A DNA stretch of 64,000 nt, from positions 372,001 to 436,000 of the forward strand of contig NZ_CP133319.1 in the NCBI RefSeq assembly GCF_038811545.1. The letters run 5' to 3'. This document shows positions 53,554-61,750 of this stretch, in pieces (position 1 is the first letter of the stretch; each line of letters opens with the position of its first letter). Below the pieces are notes generated by a model, which worked only from the letters and a program-made list of their open reading frames with translations, searched no databases and was not told the origin of the DNA. The DNA is from Rhodoligotrophos sp. CJ14 (lineage in GTDB: Bacteria > Pseudomonadota > Alphaproteobacteria > Rhizobiales > Im1). The translations under genes and the position numbers were made by a program.

Positions 53554-54903
53554 TCAAGTGGCAAAGAACCAGGAGCGCTTTGCGGCGCGCAGACCCAGTG
53601 CGTAGATGACAAAGCCGACCACCGCCGTTGCGGGCGCCGACAATTCGGCATAGAGGCCACCCGCCAGATAGAGCGCGATGCCGATGGCGGCCGCGCCGAA
53701 CCACGCGCCAATGCCCAGTGGATTGAACGAAGGCACGTAGCCCGAGCGATATTCGACATTGCCGCCCGCGAGCTGATCGTAACGGGTGCTCAGGATATGC
53801 GCCATGGCAACCGCCACCCAGGCCACGACGAAGATGCCTTGATACGCGAGCGCCTGAAGCAGATAGCTGAACACATCCGCCAGCATGAGCACATAGACGA
53901 AGATGCCGACCACCACTGCCCAGCCCAGGCGCCCGAAGGGCAGCTTGGTGAACACGGCGACCAGCGCCTCCATGTTGACGGCGGCCAGATAGTAGTTCGC
54001 CGTGTTGATGCGGGTCTGCGTGACCCAGACGAATAGCAATGCCCAGATGCCCATGAGCTGCAGCAGAGCGGTCAAGACGGAGACTTCCGTGACGCCCACA
54101 TCCGGCACCGTGCCGACCATGAACATGCCGAACAGGCCGCTCACCAGGAAGGTCATGAGATAGAAGGGCGTGCCGAAGTTGAAATAGGCGTGATAGTTGC
54201 TGTCTTCCTTCCGGCCGAAGCGGGCATAGTCGAAGGTGAACATCATCAACACCCAGACGCCCATGTAATAGACGAAGCAGGACCACCAGCCATGGGCCGG
54301 AGCCCCGCCCTCGGGCCCGAGATTGAGCCATTTGTCGCTATAGCCATATTGAGCGATGGCAAGGCCGACCGCCACGACCAGGCCGAGAATATAGAAGGGC
54401 AGCAGCACCCCGTTGAACTTATCCAGCCAGTTCTGGATGCTGCCGAAAATCAGCGGCACGCTGTAAAGGACCACGATCAAGGCGGCCCAGTGATAAGGTA
54501 TCGAGGGAAAGACGGTGTTGATCCCGACCGCGATCACGGATCCTTCGAACACGGCATAATAGATCGCGGTGGCGCAGAAGATCAGGGTGGCTATGCACGC
54601 CCCCATGCTGCCGAAGAGGATGCGCGAGAAGAGCGCCACCGACAGGCCGGTTCTGATCGCATAGCGGCTGAGCACCGCGTTGATCGCACCATAGGCGATC
54701 ACGGACAATACCATCCCGATGATGGCATTCCTGCTGCCGAAGCTGAGCGCCATCGCAGCCCCGACCACCACATAGAAGAGCGCGCTGCAGACCGCCCACC
54801 ATGCCATGGTGAGGGCAAACCGTGGCATGCGCTCAGTATCTGGAACGGCACTCGTCGAGTAGTCGAGAGTGTCGACATCTTCTAATGATTGGATTCCCGC
54901 CAT
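53554..54903 (-). CDS. NCS1 family permease (nucleobase/hydantoin type)
   Basis: 449 residues with about twelve membrane segments. A short polar N-terminus is followed by MAWWAVCSALFYVVVGAAM and GSRNAIIGMVLSVIAYGAI, the usual first two helices of NCS1 transporters (cytosine permease, allantoin and hydantoin transporters such as Mhp1). Later pieces include FDYARFGRKED and TQTRINTANYYLAAVNMEAL. It imports the cluster substrate by cation symport. The ATG at 54903 has GGGAGGGG directly upstream. It is probably the first gene of the hyu cluster. The end of the protein is KRSWFFAT. Confidence 0.9.
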   Translation of the reverse strand: MAGIQSLEDVDTLDYSTSAVPDTERMPRFALTMAWWAVCSALFYVVVGAAMALSFGSRNAIIGMVLSVIAYGAINAVLSRYAIRTGLSVALFSRILFGSMGACIATLIFCATAIYYAVFEGSVIAVGINTVFPSIPYHWAALIVVLYSVPLIFGSIQNWLDKFNGVLLPFYILGLVVAVGLAIAQYGYSDKWLNLGPEGGAPAHGWWSCFVYYMGVWVLMMFTFDYARFGRKEDSNYHAYFNFGTPFYLMTFLVSGLFGMFMVGTVPDVGVTEVSVLTALLQLMGIWALLFVWVTQTRINTANYYLAAVNMEALVAVFTKLPFGRLGWAVVVGIFVYVLMLADVFSYLLQALAYQGIFVVAWVAVAMAHILSTRYDQLAGGNVEYRSGYVPSFNPLGIGAWFGAAAIGIALYLAGGLYAELSAPATAVVGFVIYALGLRAAKRSWFFAT

Positions 54904-55385
54904 AGTCCCCTCCCGATCGCCGGTCGATCCGTCCTGGCCGGGGGCTCGAAAAGGGGCATGCCTCACCAGAGCCAAGGCCGAGGTCGAGCGACAGGTCCAT
55001 CTGCGCATCCCACACCGCGCAGTACCGAAAGTGTAGGACGAAGACTTGTCGCTGTCTTTGGCCGAAGTGAACGATTTCTTGATTTATAGCGCACCCGACC
55101 AGTCGAGTGAGTGATTCATCATGCTTTCTGAGTCGGCCGAAGGACGGGGGCCGGGTGTTTTCTTCCGCATGAACGCCCGTCCAGTCTGCCGATTTTTTCC
55201 TCACCTGTTCACGACTTCACCACAGGAACACGAGTAGGGCGAGACAACTGTCACCGCAAAACCACAGAGAACCACTATTCCTTATCCGACCCGCCATTCC
55301 CTCTTATCTGGTCTCTTTTCCTTTTGCGCGCCGTGTGAGTAGATCACTGGAAATAGCGCTGAGCGTTCGAGGGGGAGAGTGGCGG
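54904..55385. other. 482-bp divergent intergenic region
   Basis: This lies between the NCS1 permease gene (minus) and the DcaP-type porin gene (plus). I see no gene or convincing RNA. It should hold the promoters of both units. The part from about 55200 to 55340 is pyrimidine-rich (CCATTCCCTCTTATCTGG and similar), unlike the rest of the window. I could not assign promoter hexamers or a named operator. Confidence 0.4.
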
Positions 55386-56789
55386 ATGATGACGAGGTGG
55401 TTGGGTCGGTCACTTCTGGCGGGTGTTGCTTTCGCGGCCATGACGGTAAGCGGTCAGGCTGATGAGCTGGCTGCCTTGAAAGCACAGCTCGAGGCGTTGC
55501 AGGCTCGGGTTAACCAGTTGGAGACGCAGCCCGAGATGCCCGCCCTGGCCGATGGCGTGAGCCTGATCACCTTCAGGCGTGGTTCGGAAGCAACCGCCGA
55601 CTGGCAAACCGGGCGAGTAAGCGAAGCCATCCCGGCCGGCAGCGGCCTCACCATCGCGATCACCCCCTCTGCTGACCTGCCGGCGCCGGTTCACGAGGTC
55701 ACCGTCAGCGGTTACGTCAAGGGCGACGTGATCTACGACTTCGACGAGGACCTGGGCGACTATTTCAGCTACACGGCGATCACCGGCCGCAGGGATCAGG
55801 ACCACGTCCGCCTGCATGCCCGCCAGACGCGCTTCGCCATCAAGTCGAAATCCGATACCGCCATCGGCCAGATTCGCACCGTTATCGAAGGCGACTTCCT
55901 CTCCGGCGGCAGCTTCGGCAATACGGATTTTCGGCTTCGCTGGGCCTGGGGTGAATGGGATTTCATCCCCAACTGGACCTTCGGCGCCGGTCGGTATGAC
56001 ACCAACTTCATGTCACCCTTCACGGGAACCACCACGGTCGATTTCAACGGTGATGTCGGCCTGATCGGCACCTCCCGCACCAATCAGGTTCGCCTGACTT
56101 ATGCCAGCGGCGGCATGACCTTCGCCTTTGCCGTCGAGGAGCCGCTCGGGGATCTCGGCGATCTGATCGACCAGTTCGGCGAATCCTTCGTTACCGCCGA
56201 GAACAGCTCGAATGACATCCCGAACTTCACGGCACGCTGGCAATATGACGCCCCTGGCGGACACCAGTTCCTCATCTCTGGTGTGATGCAGAACTATCAT
56301 ACCGATTCAGCGCTGGGCGGCGTCAGCGACAGCGCGGTCGGCTGGGGCGTTCAGGGCGCGGCCAACATCAATCTCGCCGACATCGCCACCCTGACCGCGT
56401 CGGTCATGTATGGCGACGGCATCGGCAGCTACCTCTTCGGCAACACCATCGGCGCCTATGTCGATGTTGACGGCGATATCCACACGACCGAGGCCTTGGG
56501 TCTCTATGCCGGCGTCATCTTCAACGTCACCGACACCACCTCGCTCAACCTCTCCTGGGGTTACGCGGACATGAACAAGAGTGAGGTGTTGCGGGCCAGT
56601 GCCGACAACACCACTATCGATGTGATGTCCGCCCATGCCAATATTCTCTGGCGGCCGGTGGAGCAGTTGCGCCTCGGCTGGGAAGTGATGTGGGCCGACC
56701 GCAAGTTCCTCGATTTCGACGGTGTTGACGCCGATATCCGACAGGCCGATGTCTGGCGCGCGCAGTTCGGCGCCTGGTTTTATTTCTGA
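55386..56789 (+). CDS. DcaP-type trimeric outer-membrane porin
   Basis: 467 residues from the ATG at 55386 (GGAGAG upstream; an open frame to 55335 is not needed). A signal peptide (LLAGVAFAAMTVSGQA) is followed by a short coiled-coil segment (LAALKAQLEALQARVNQLET), characteristic of DcaP-like porins. The rest alternates strands, such as VTVSGYVKGDVIYDFDEDL and LGLYAGVIFNV, and ends in FGAWFYF with the terminal Phe needed for barrel insertion. DcaP porins let dicarboxylates and other small anions cross the outer membrane. It is divergent from the hyu cluster and has its own terminator. Confidence 0.9.
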   Translation: MMTRWLGRSLLAGVAFAAMTVSGQADELAALKAQLEALQARVNQLETQPEMPALADGVSLITFRRGSEATADWQTGRVSEAIPAGSGLTIAITPSADLPAPVHEVTVSGYVKGDVIYDFDEDLGDYFSYTAITGRRDQDHVRLHARQTRFAIKSKSDTAIGQIRTVIEGDFLSGGSFGNTDFRLRWAWGEWDFIPNWTFGAGRYDTNFMSPFTGTTTVDFNGDVGLIGTSRTNQVRLTYASGGMTFAFAVEEPLGDLGDLIDQFGESFVTAENSSNDIPNFTARWQYDAPGGHQFLISGVMQNYHTDSALGGVSDSAVGWGVQGAANINLADIATLTASVMYGDGIGSYLFGNTIGAYVDVDGDIHTTEALGLYAGVIFNVTDTTSLNLSWGYADMNKSEVLRASADNTTIDVMSAHANILWRPVEQLRLGWEVMWADRKFLDFDGVDADIRQADVWRAQFGAWFYF

Positions 56790-56819
56790 TCCGCGCTCTT
56801 GACAGCTCGGGGGTGACTC

Positions 56820-56854
56820 AGCCGGTCCAGGGATCTGGGCCGGCTTGCTCTTTT
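56820..56854 (+). terminator. Rho-independent terminator after the porin gene
   Basis: A 9-bp stem (AGCCGGTCC at 56820-56828, GGGCCGGCT at 56837-56845, one G-U pair) with an 8-base loop is followed by TGCTCTTTT. It starts about 30 bases after the porin stop. Confidence 0.8.
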
Positions 56855-57034
56855 GGCCTGTGCCCTTTCTGCAACCGCGCCAGCACCGTTATCGCCCCTA
56901 TGGCGCAAACCATGGAGCATTGCGGAAAGACTTGCTATATCCCTTTGCATGGGTGAGATGGTCGTGCACTTTCCGCCAAGGAGAAGCCGACCCGGAAATT
57001 TGGATGCGGCCCGTGAACGGTGCGCGCAGGTGGT

Positions 57035-58888
57035 ATGGCGACTCTTTTGAAGGCCACATCTCTGGATATCGGGCGGGCGCGAGCACTTGCTGAGCACGGC
57101 GATGTGGCTGGTGCCCAAGCCGCGTACAAAGCTTTGCTGGTCGCGTCACCGCGGGACCCTGCTCTGCTGACCGAGATCGGCGTGTTCGAGGCGTCCCAAG
57201 GCAATGCTGCCGCAGCCCGTCGCCATCTCGAAAAGGCGCTCAAGCTCCGGCCGAATGATCCGGACATTCATTTCAATTTGGCAGAGCTCGCCCGGCAAGC
57301 TGATGCGGTGAGCCTGGCTGAGCGCCATTATCGCAAGGTCGTCGCGGTCGATCCAAGCCATGCCGATGCCCATTACGGACTTGGCGAGTCGCTGCGCCTT
57401 CTCGGTCGCAAGGACGAGGCGCTCCCCTTCTTGATCAGGGCGCATGAGCTCTCCCCCAAGGATCCGGAGATCCTGAACTGCCTCGGCATTTGCCTCGAGG
57501 AGAACGGGCATGTTGAGGATGCCGAGCAGGCCTTTCGCCGCGCGCTCGCCGCTTCCCCCGCTTACCACGATGCCCGGATCAATCTCGCAGCCTTGATGGC
57601 CGATCGCGACGACTTCGAGACGGCCGATCAGCTTTTCGCCGAGATCCCCTTATCGGCCCTGCCCTCTTCCATGCTCGGCCGCTGGGCCAATGTGCTTCTC
57701 TCCCTGCATCGCCGGGACGATGCCGCAACCATCGCCGACAAGGCTTTGGCCAAGAACCCGCGTGAGCTGTCAGCGCTGAATGTGAAGGCCACCATTCTGC
57801 AGCGGAACGGTGATTTCGACGGTGCCGAGCGGCTTGCGCGCGAGACGCTGAAGATCGATCCCAACCACGCCGACAGCTATCAGCGGCTGGCCACCATCCG
57901 CAGGCTCTCACCCGATGCTCGCGAGCCGCTCAAGCGCATTCTCTCCAATCGGAACCTTTCTGCCGAACAGCGCGCCACCGCCGGCTTTGCTCTCTTCACG
58001 GTGCTCGACCGAGAGGGCGATTATCCCGCAGCCTTCGCCGCGCTCGCCGAGGCCAATGCCATTCGCGCGGAGCAACGGCCTTATAAGGCCGACTATCATG
58101 ACCAGATGGCCTCGCGCGTCATGGCCACCTTCAGCCGGGATTTTCTTGCCTCCCGCTTTGGCGAGGGCATGAACGAGCCGGGCCCGATCTTCGTGCTGGG
58201 CATGCCCCGCTCGGGCACCACCCTCGTCGAGCAGATCCTTGCCGCCTATCCGCAAGTGCATGCCGGCGGCGAGCGCAATGACCTCAACAAGCTGGCGCGT
58301 TCGATGTCGGGCTATCCTGAGCAGGCCGGCATCCTGGCATCCGACTGGGCGCTCACGGCAGCCCAGCAAGTCTTCGCGCAAATGCGGCAGGCCTCGCCCG
58401 ACAAGCCTTGGGCCACCAATAAGGCGCCGGGCAATTACATGTTCATCGGCCTCATCGCCTGGCTCTTTCCCAAGGCGCGCATCGTTTATTGCAAGCGCGA
58501 TCCGCTCGATACGGGCCTCTCCTGTTTCGAACAGAATTTTTCGCTCGATATAACTTTTTCGACAGACCTTCGGGCGTTTGCTCATGCCTACCGTCTGCAT
58601 GAGCGACTGATGGAGCATTGGTTCAACGCCTCCCCCGTTCCGATCCACACCGTGGAATACGAAGCCCTTGTCCGTGATCCCGAGCCCAATGCCCGGGCGC
58701 TTGTGGATTATGTCGGGCTTGAATGGGACCCATCCTGCCTGCGGACCGACGAAGTTGACCGTCCGATCGACACTGCCAGCGTCTGGCAGGTTCGCCAGCC
58801 GATCAACGCCGGTTCGGTCGGCAAGTGGCGGCGCTACGAGCGGGAACTTGCACCCTTGATTGAGGCCCTGAGGGAAGGGGAAGAATGA
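57035..58888 (+). CDS. TPR-repeat sulfotransferase
   Basis: 617 residues. The N-terminal half (about 5-330) is a chain of tetratricopeptide repeats, for example GNAAAARRHLEKALKLRPND and GHVEDAEQAFRRALAASPA. The C-terminal half is a sulfotransferase_3-like domain. Its PAPS 5'-phosphate loop is GMPRSGTTLVEQIL (about 388-401), and ARIVYCKRDPLDTGLSCF holds the 3'-phosphate region. It would transfer sulfate from PAPS to a protein or glycan acceptor bound by the TPRs. There is no signal peptide, so it acts in the cytoplasm. The ATG at 57035 is preferred to a GTG at 57020. Its stop overlaps the next start by four bases. Confidence 0.9.
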   Translation: MATLLKATSLDIGRARALAEHGDVAGAQAAYKALLVASPRDPALLTEIGVFEASQGNAAAARRHLEKALKLRPNDPDIHFNLAELARQADAVSLAERHYRKVVAVDPSHADAHYGLGESLRLLGRKDEALPFLIRAHELSPKDPEILNCLGICLEENGHVEDAEQAFRRALAASPAYHDARINLAALMADRDDFETADQLFAEIPLSALPSSMLGRWANVLLSLHRRDDAATIADKALAKNPRELSALNVKATILQRNGDFDGAERLARETLKIDPNHADSYQRLATIRRLSPDAREPLKRILSNRNLSAEQRATAGFALFTVLDREGDYPAAFAALAEANAIRAEQRPYKADYHDQMASRVMATFSRDFLASRFGEGMNEPGPIFVLGMPRSGTTLVEQILAAYPQVHAGGERNDLNKLARSMSGYPEQAGILASDWALTAAQQVFAQMRQASPDKPWATNKAPGNYMFIGLIAWLFPKARIVYCKRDPLDTGLSCFEQNFSLDITFSTDLRAFAHAYRLHERLMEHWFNASPVPIHTVEYEALVRDPEPNARALVDYVGLEWDPSCLRTDEVDRPIDTASVWQVRQPINAGSVGKWRRYERELAPLIEALREGEE

Positions 58889-59709
58889 AGCGGCTTGGAT
58901 TCACGATACTCGGAGTCTTGGCGCTGGCCGGCTGCGTGTCGACGACGCCGGCCAGCAATCCACGCGTGATCAATATCGCAGCAACGCCGTCACCTGCATC
59001 GGCGCAGATCGCCGGGTCCATCCAGCACTTGGTGGACCAGACAAGCAACACCTACGTGACGCTCGTGGTCCATAATGCCTCGCCGCGCGAACGAAAGAAG
59101 GACGAATTGCCAGAGCCGGTTGCGTCCGGCTCGGGCTTCCTCGTCGATGACGAGGGAACCGTGGTCACCGCCGGTCATGTCGGCATGGAGAAGGGCTGGC
59201 TCGTCGAGGCCCGCGGCCCCAATGGCCGTATCTATCAAGGCACGGTCGAAGCGCTGTCTTACTCGCCCGATGTCGCCATCGTGAAGCTGCGCGACATGGA
59301 GGGCAACGCCGCGGTGAAGCCGACATCGAGCGCCTGCCTGCACAAGGGGCAGCCAATCTTCTCGCTGGGCAAGCCGCGGGCCGAAGGGGATATCGCGCGA
59401 ACCGGCGAGCTGATCTCGTCCCATTTCGAGCGGCCTGTCACCTATTCCAAATTCGGCTATCCCGATGCGATGGTGTTGAAACTGTCGACCAGGCGCGGTG
59501 AGTCCGGCGGCCCGGTGTTCAACGAGCGCGGCGAGCTGATCGGCATGCTGGTCAGCACCCTGTCCGACAAGAACACCGGCACTCCATTGGATCTGGCCCA
59601 TGCCCTGCCCGCCCCCATGATCGCCCGCGTGCTCTGCAAGATGACAAGCTGCAGCCCGGAATGGCGCCTGCTGGCGGCCCAGGACCAGGCCCAGTGCCCG
59701 AGCAGCTAG
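58885..59709 (+). CDS. Trypsin-like serine protease lipoprotein
   Basis: 274 residues. The lipobox ALAGC (Cys17) anchors it to a membrane. The chymotrypsin-fold triad is complete: His98 (TAGHVG), Asp129 (SPDVAIVKL) and Ser207 (RGESGGPVFN). There is no PDZ domain, so it is shorter than DegP/DegS-like proteases. It overlaps the TPR-sulfotransferase gene by ATGA, an arrangement that suggests coupled translation and a shared task. The family is S1-like; substrates are unknown. The stop codon TAG lies within an intergenic repeat. Confidence 0.88.
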   Translation: MKRLGFTILGVLALAGCVSTTPASNPRVINIAATPSPASAQIAGSIQHLVDQTSNTYVTLVVHNASPRERKKDELPEPVASGSGFLVDDEGTVVTAGHVGMEKGWLVEARGPNGRIYQGTVEALSYSPDVAIVKLRDMEGNAAVKPTSSACLHKGQPIFSLGKPRAEGDIARTGELISSHFERPVTYSKFGYPDAMVLKLSTRRGESGGPVFNERGELIGMLVSTLSDKNTGTPLDLAHALPAPMIARVLCKMTSCSPEWRLLAAQDQAQCPSS

Positions 59710-59755
59710 AGCATTATCAGCGAAGTGGATACTGGTTCGCGTGAAGCGAACCACA
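59706..59755. repeat. Rhizobiales-type intergenic repeat, copy B
   Basis: Begins CTAGAGCATT at the stop codon of the serine protease gene and contains AAGTGGATACTGGTTCGCGT, matching copy A at 31866 in most positions. The second part (GGTTCGCGTGAAGCGAACC) is itself a near-perfect inverted repeat, so the element can fold. Confidence 0.55.
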
Positions 59756-59776
59756 ATACCCATCCAAAATAACAGC

Positions 59777-59815
59777 AGCCCGGCCTGGCAGAGCCACGGC
59801 CGGGCTATCTCTTTC
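59777..59815. terminator. Bidirectional rho-independent terminator
   Basis: A 9-bp stem (AGCCCGGCC at 59777-59785, GGCCGGGCT at 59798-59806) is followed on the plus strand by ATCTCTTT. On the minus strand it is followed by GCTGTTATTTT. It separates the serine protease gene from the convergent quinone oxidoreductase gene and can serve both. Confidence 0.75.
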
Positions 59816-59824
59816 CGGAATGGA

Positions 59825-60799
59825 TCAGGGAATGAGGATGGTGGTGCCGGTGGTCTTCCGCCCCTCGAGATCGCGATGCGCCTGTGCCGCATCCGCCAGC
59901 GCATAGCGCTGATTGATCTCGATCTTCACCTTGCCGCTCGCGACCATATCGATCAGCCCCGCCGAATGGCGTGCGAGATCCTCGTCCTTGGCCATATAGT
60001 GGAGGATCCCCGGGCGCGTTGCATAAAGCGAGCCGCGCCTGCTCAGCTCCATCAGATCAAGGCTCTTGATCGGGCCGGATGCATTTCCGAAGCTCACGAA
60101 CAATCCGCGCGGCCGCAGCGAGTCGAGCGAGGCTTCGAGCGTTGCCTGCCCCACTGAGTCATAGACCACGGGCACGCCCTCACCATTGGTGATCTCGCGA
60201 ACCCGCTCCGCCACGTTCTCCCGTGTGTAATAGATGGTGTGATCACAGCCATGGGCGCGGGCAAGCTCTGCCTTTTCAGGCGATCCCACAGTTCCAATCA
60301 CCGTGGCGCCCAACGCCTTCGCCCATTGGCACGCGATCAGGCCAACGCCGCCCGCCGCTGCATGAAACAGAATGGTCTGGCCAGGCTCGACTTTATAGGT
60401 GTCATGCAGGAGGTAGCTGACCGTCAGCCCCTTGAGCATCATGGCGGCCCCGGTCTCGTCCGAGATCAAATGTGGCAGCTTGGCCACCCGCTTGGCGGGT
60501 GCATTGCGCACCGCGCTATAAGCCCCGAGCGGACCCGTGCCATAGGCCACGCGATCGCCGACCTTGAGCGTGGTCACGCCCTCGCCGACCGCGATCACCT
60601 CGCCCGCCGCTTCAAGGCCGGGTGTCAGCGGCAGGCGCGCCGGATAAAGCCCGGTTCGATGATAGACGTCGATGAAATTGAGCCCGATGGCTGTCTGCCG
60701 GATCTGAACTTGCCCATCGCCGGGCGGCGGCACTGTCACCTCTTCGAGGGCCATCACTTCAGGTCCGCCGACCTGATGGATCCTGATCGCTTTCACCAT
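59825..60799 (-). CDS. qor: NADPH:quinone oxidoreductase, zinc-independent MDR family
   Basis: 324 residues. It begins MVKAIRIHQVGGPEVMALEE; GAGG lies six bases upstream of the ATG at 60799. The GroES-like domain has AIGLNFIDVYHRTGLYP and LPLTPGLEAAGEV, and the NADPH fold has HAAAGGVGLIACQWAKALGA. Zinc ligands of alcohol dehydrogenases are absent, as in quinone oxidoreductase (QOR/zeta-crystallin) proteins. It reduces quinones in the cytoplasm. It starts 13 bases after the ornithine cyclodeaminase-like gene on the same strand, suggesting an operon of three with the flavoprotein. Confidence 0.92.
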   Translation of the reverse strand: MVKAIRIHQVGGPEVMALEEVTVPPPGDGQVQIRQTAIGLNFIDVYHRTGLYPARLPLTPGLEAAGEVIAVGEGVTTLKVGDRVAYGTGPLGAYSAVRNAPAKRVAKLPHLISDETGAAMMLKGLTVSYLLHDTYKVEPGQTILFHAAAGGVGLIACQWAKALGATVIGTVGSPEKAELARAHGCDHTIYYTRENVAERVREITNGEGVPVVYDSVGQATLEASLDSLRPRGLFVSFGNASGPIKSLDLMELSRRGSLYATRPGILHYMAKDEDLARHSAGLIDMVASGKVKIEINQRYALADAAQAHRDLEGRKTTGTTILIP

Positions 60800-60811
60800 T
60801 CTCAACCTCGC

Positions 60812-61750
60812 TCATCCCGGCATGATGCCGAGCCTGCCCAGGATCAGCCGCGTGATCGCGGCATCCGCCAGCGCAAGCCCTGGCGGCACATAGCCGATTC
60901 GCTTGGACGCAGCCCAGGACACGGTGCTGCGTCCTGCAAGCACATCCGCCAGATCGCTGTCGAACGCCCGGCTGATCTTCACCATGCCCGATTGCACCAG
61001 CCCGGCTGTATGGGCCCGATCATCGGTGGTCAAGTCGTCCAGCGCGTCGAGACTGTCGGCCCGCCAGAACCGGCCGAGATCAACCCCGATCGCCAGGGCA
61101 CCTGGCCGAAGCCGGCGACAGTCGAGAACCGGCTGCGTCTCCGCCTGGAGCGGCAGCATGGTGACGATGATGTCGGCCTCATAGACAAGCTCCGGCCTGC
61201 CATTCGCGATGATGGTCTCGATCCCACGCCCGGCCGCCTCGTCAGCATATTTCCTGACCGAAGCCTCCGTACGGCTGAGCGCGATCACCCGCTGGATCGG
61301 CCGCACCGCCAGAAGCGCGTCGAGATGGGTTCGCGCCTGCAATCCGCAGCCGATCATGGCGACGGTTGTAGCCTCGGGATCGGACCAAAAATCCGCACCC
61401 AAAGCCGAAACCGCCGCGGTACGCAGGCCGGTGAGCCAGGAAAAGTCGAGCACGGCGAGTGTCTCGGCGCTATGGGCATCCGTGGCGATCAGCTGCGCGT
61501 TGACATGCTTGCCGGCCGCGGTCGAGGCTTTGGTTGAGGCAACCCATTTCACCACCGCGATATCGTCGAGCACCGCCGGCATGGCGTGAAAGAAGCCATC
61601 CTCCGTGTGCAGGCCGATCTTGGAGACCACGGGATCGGCCAATTCCGCCCGCCGCACAAAGGCGGCCCGCAGCGCCGCCAGCGCATCCTGATAGGTGATG
61701 CCGATCTCGCGGATCTGCGCCTCAGTGAGATAGGGCGGCTGTTCGTTCAT
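60812..61750 (-). CDS. Ornithine cyclodeaminase / mu-crystallin family protein
   Basis: 312 residues from the ATG at 61750, which overlaps the flavoprotein gene's 3' end by 29 bases. The family features are VALKWVASTK-type segment VVKWVASTKAST, the NAD(P) loop MIGCGLQARTHLDALL and GVDLGRFWRADSLDALD. Members include ornithine cyclodeaminase, ketimine reductases, alanine dehydrogenase and opine-type enzymes. The lysine near WVAS and an aspartate in the DL motif are the usual catalytic residues. Which reaction this one performs is not decided by the sequence. It lies in a likely operon with the flavoprotein upstream and qor downstream. Confidence 0.88.
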   Translation of the reverse strand: MNEQPPYLTEAQIREIGITYQDALAALRAAFVRRAELADPVVSKIGLHTEDGFFHAMPAVLDDIAVVKWVASTKASTAAGKHVNAQLIATDAHSAETLAVLDFSWLTGLRTAAVSALGADFWSDPEATTVAMIGCGLQARTHLDALLAVRPIQRVIALSRTEASVRKYADEAAGRGIETIIANGRPELVYEADIIVTMLPLQAETQPVLDCRRLRPGALAIGVDLGRFWRADSLDALDDLTTDDRAHTAGLVQSGMVKISRAFDSDLADVLAGRSTVSWAASKRIGYVPPGLALADAAITRLILGRLGIMPG

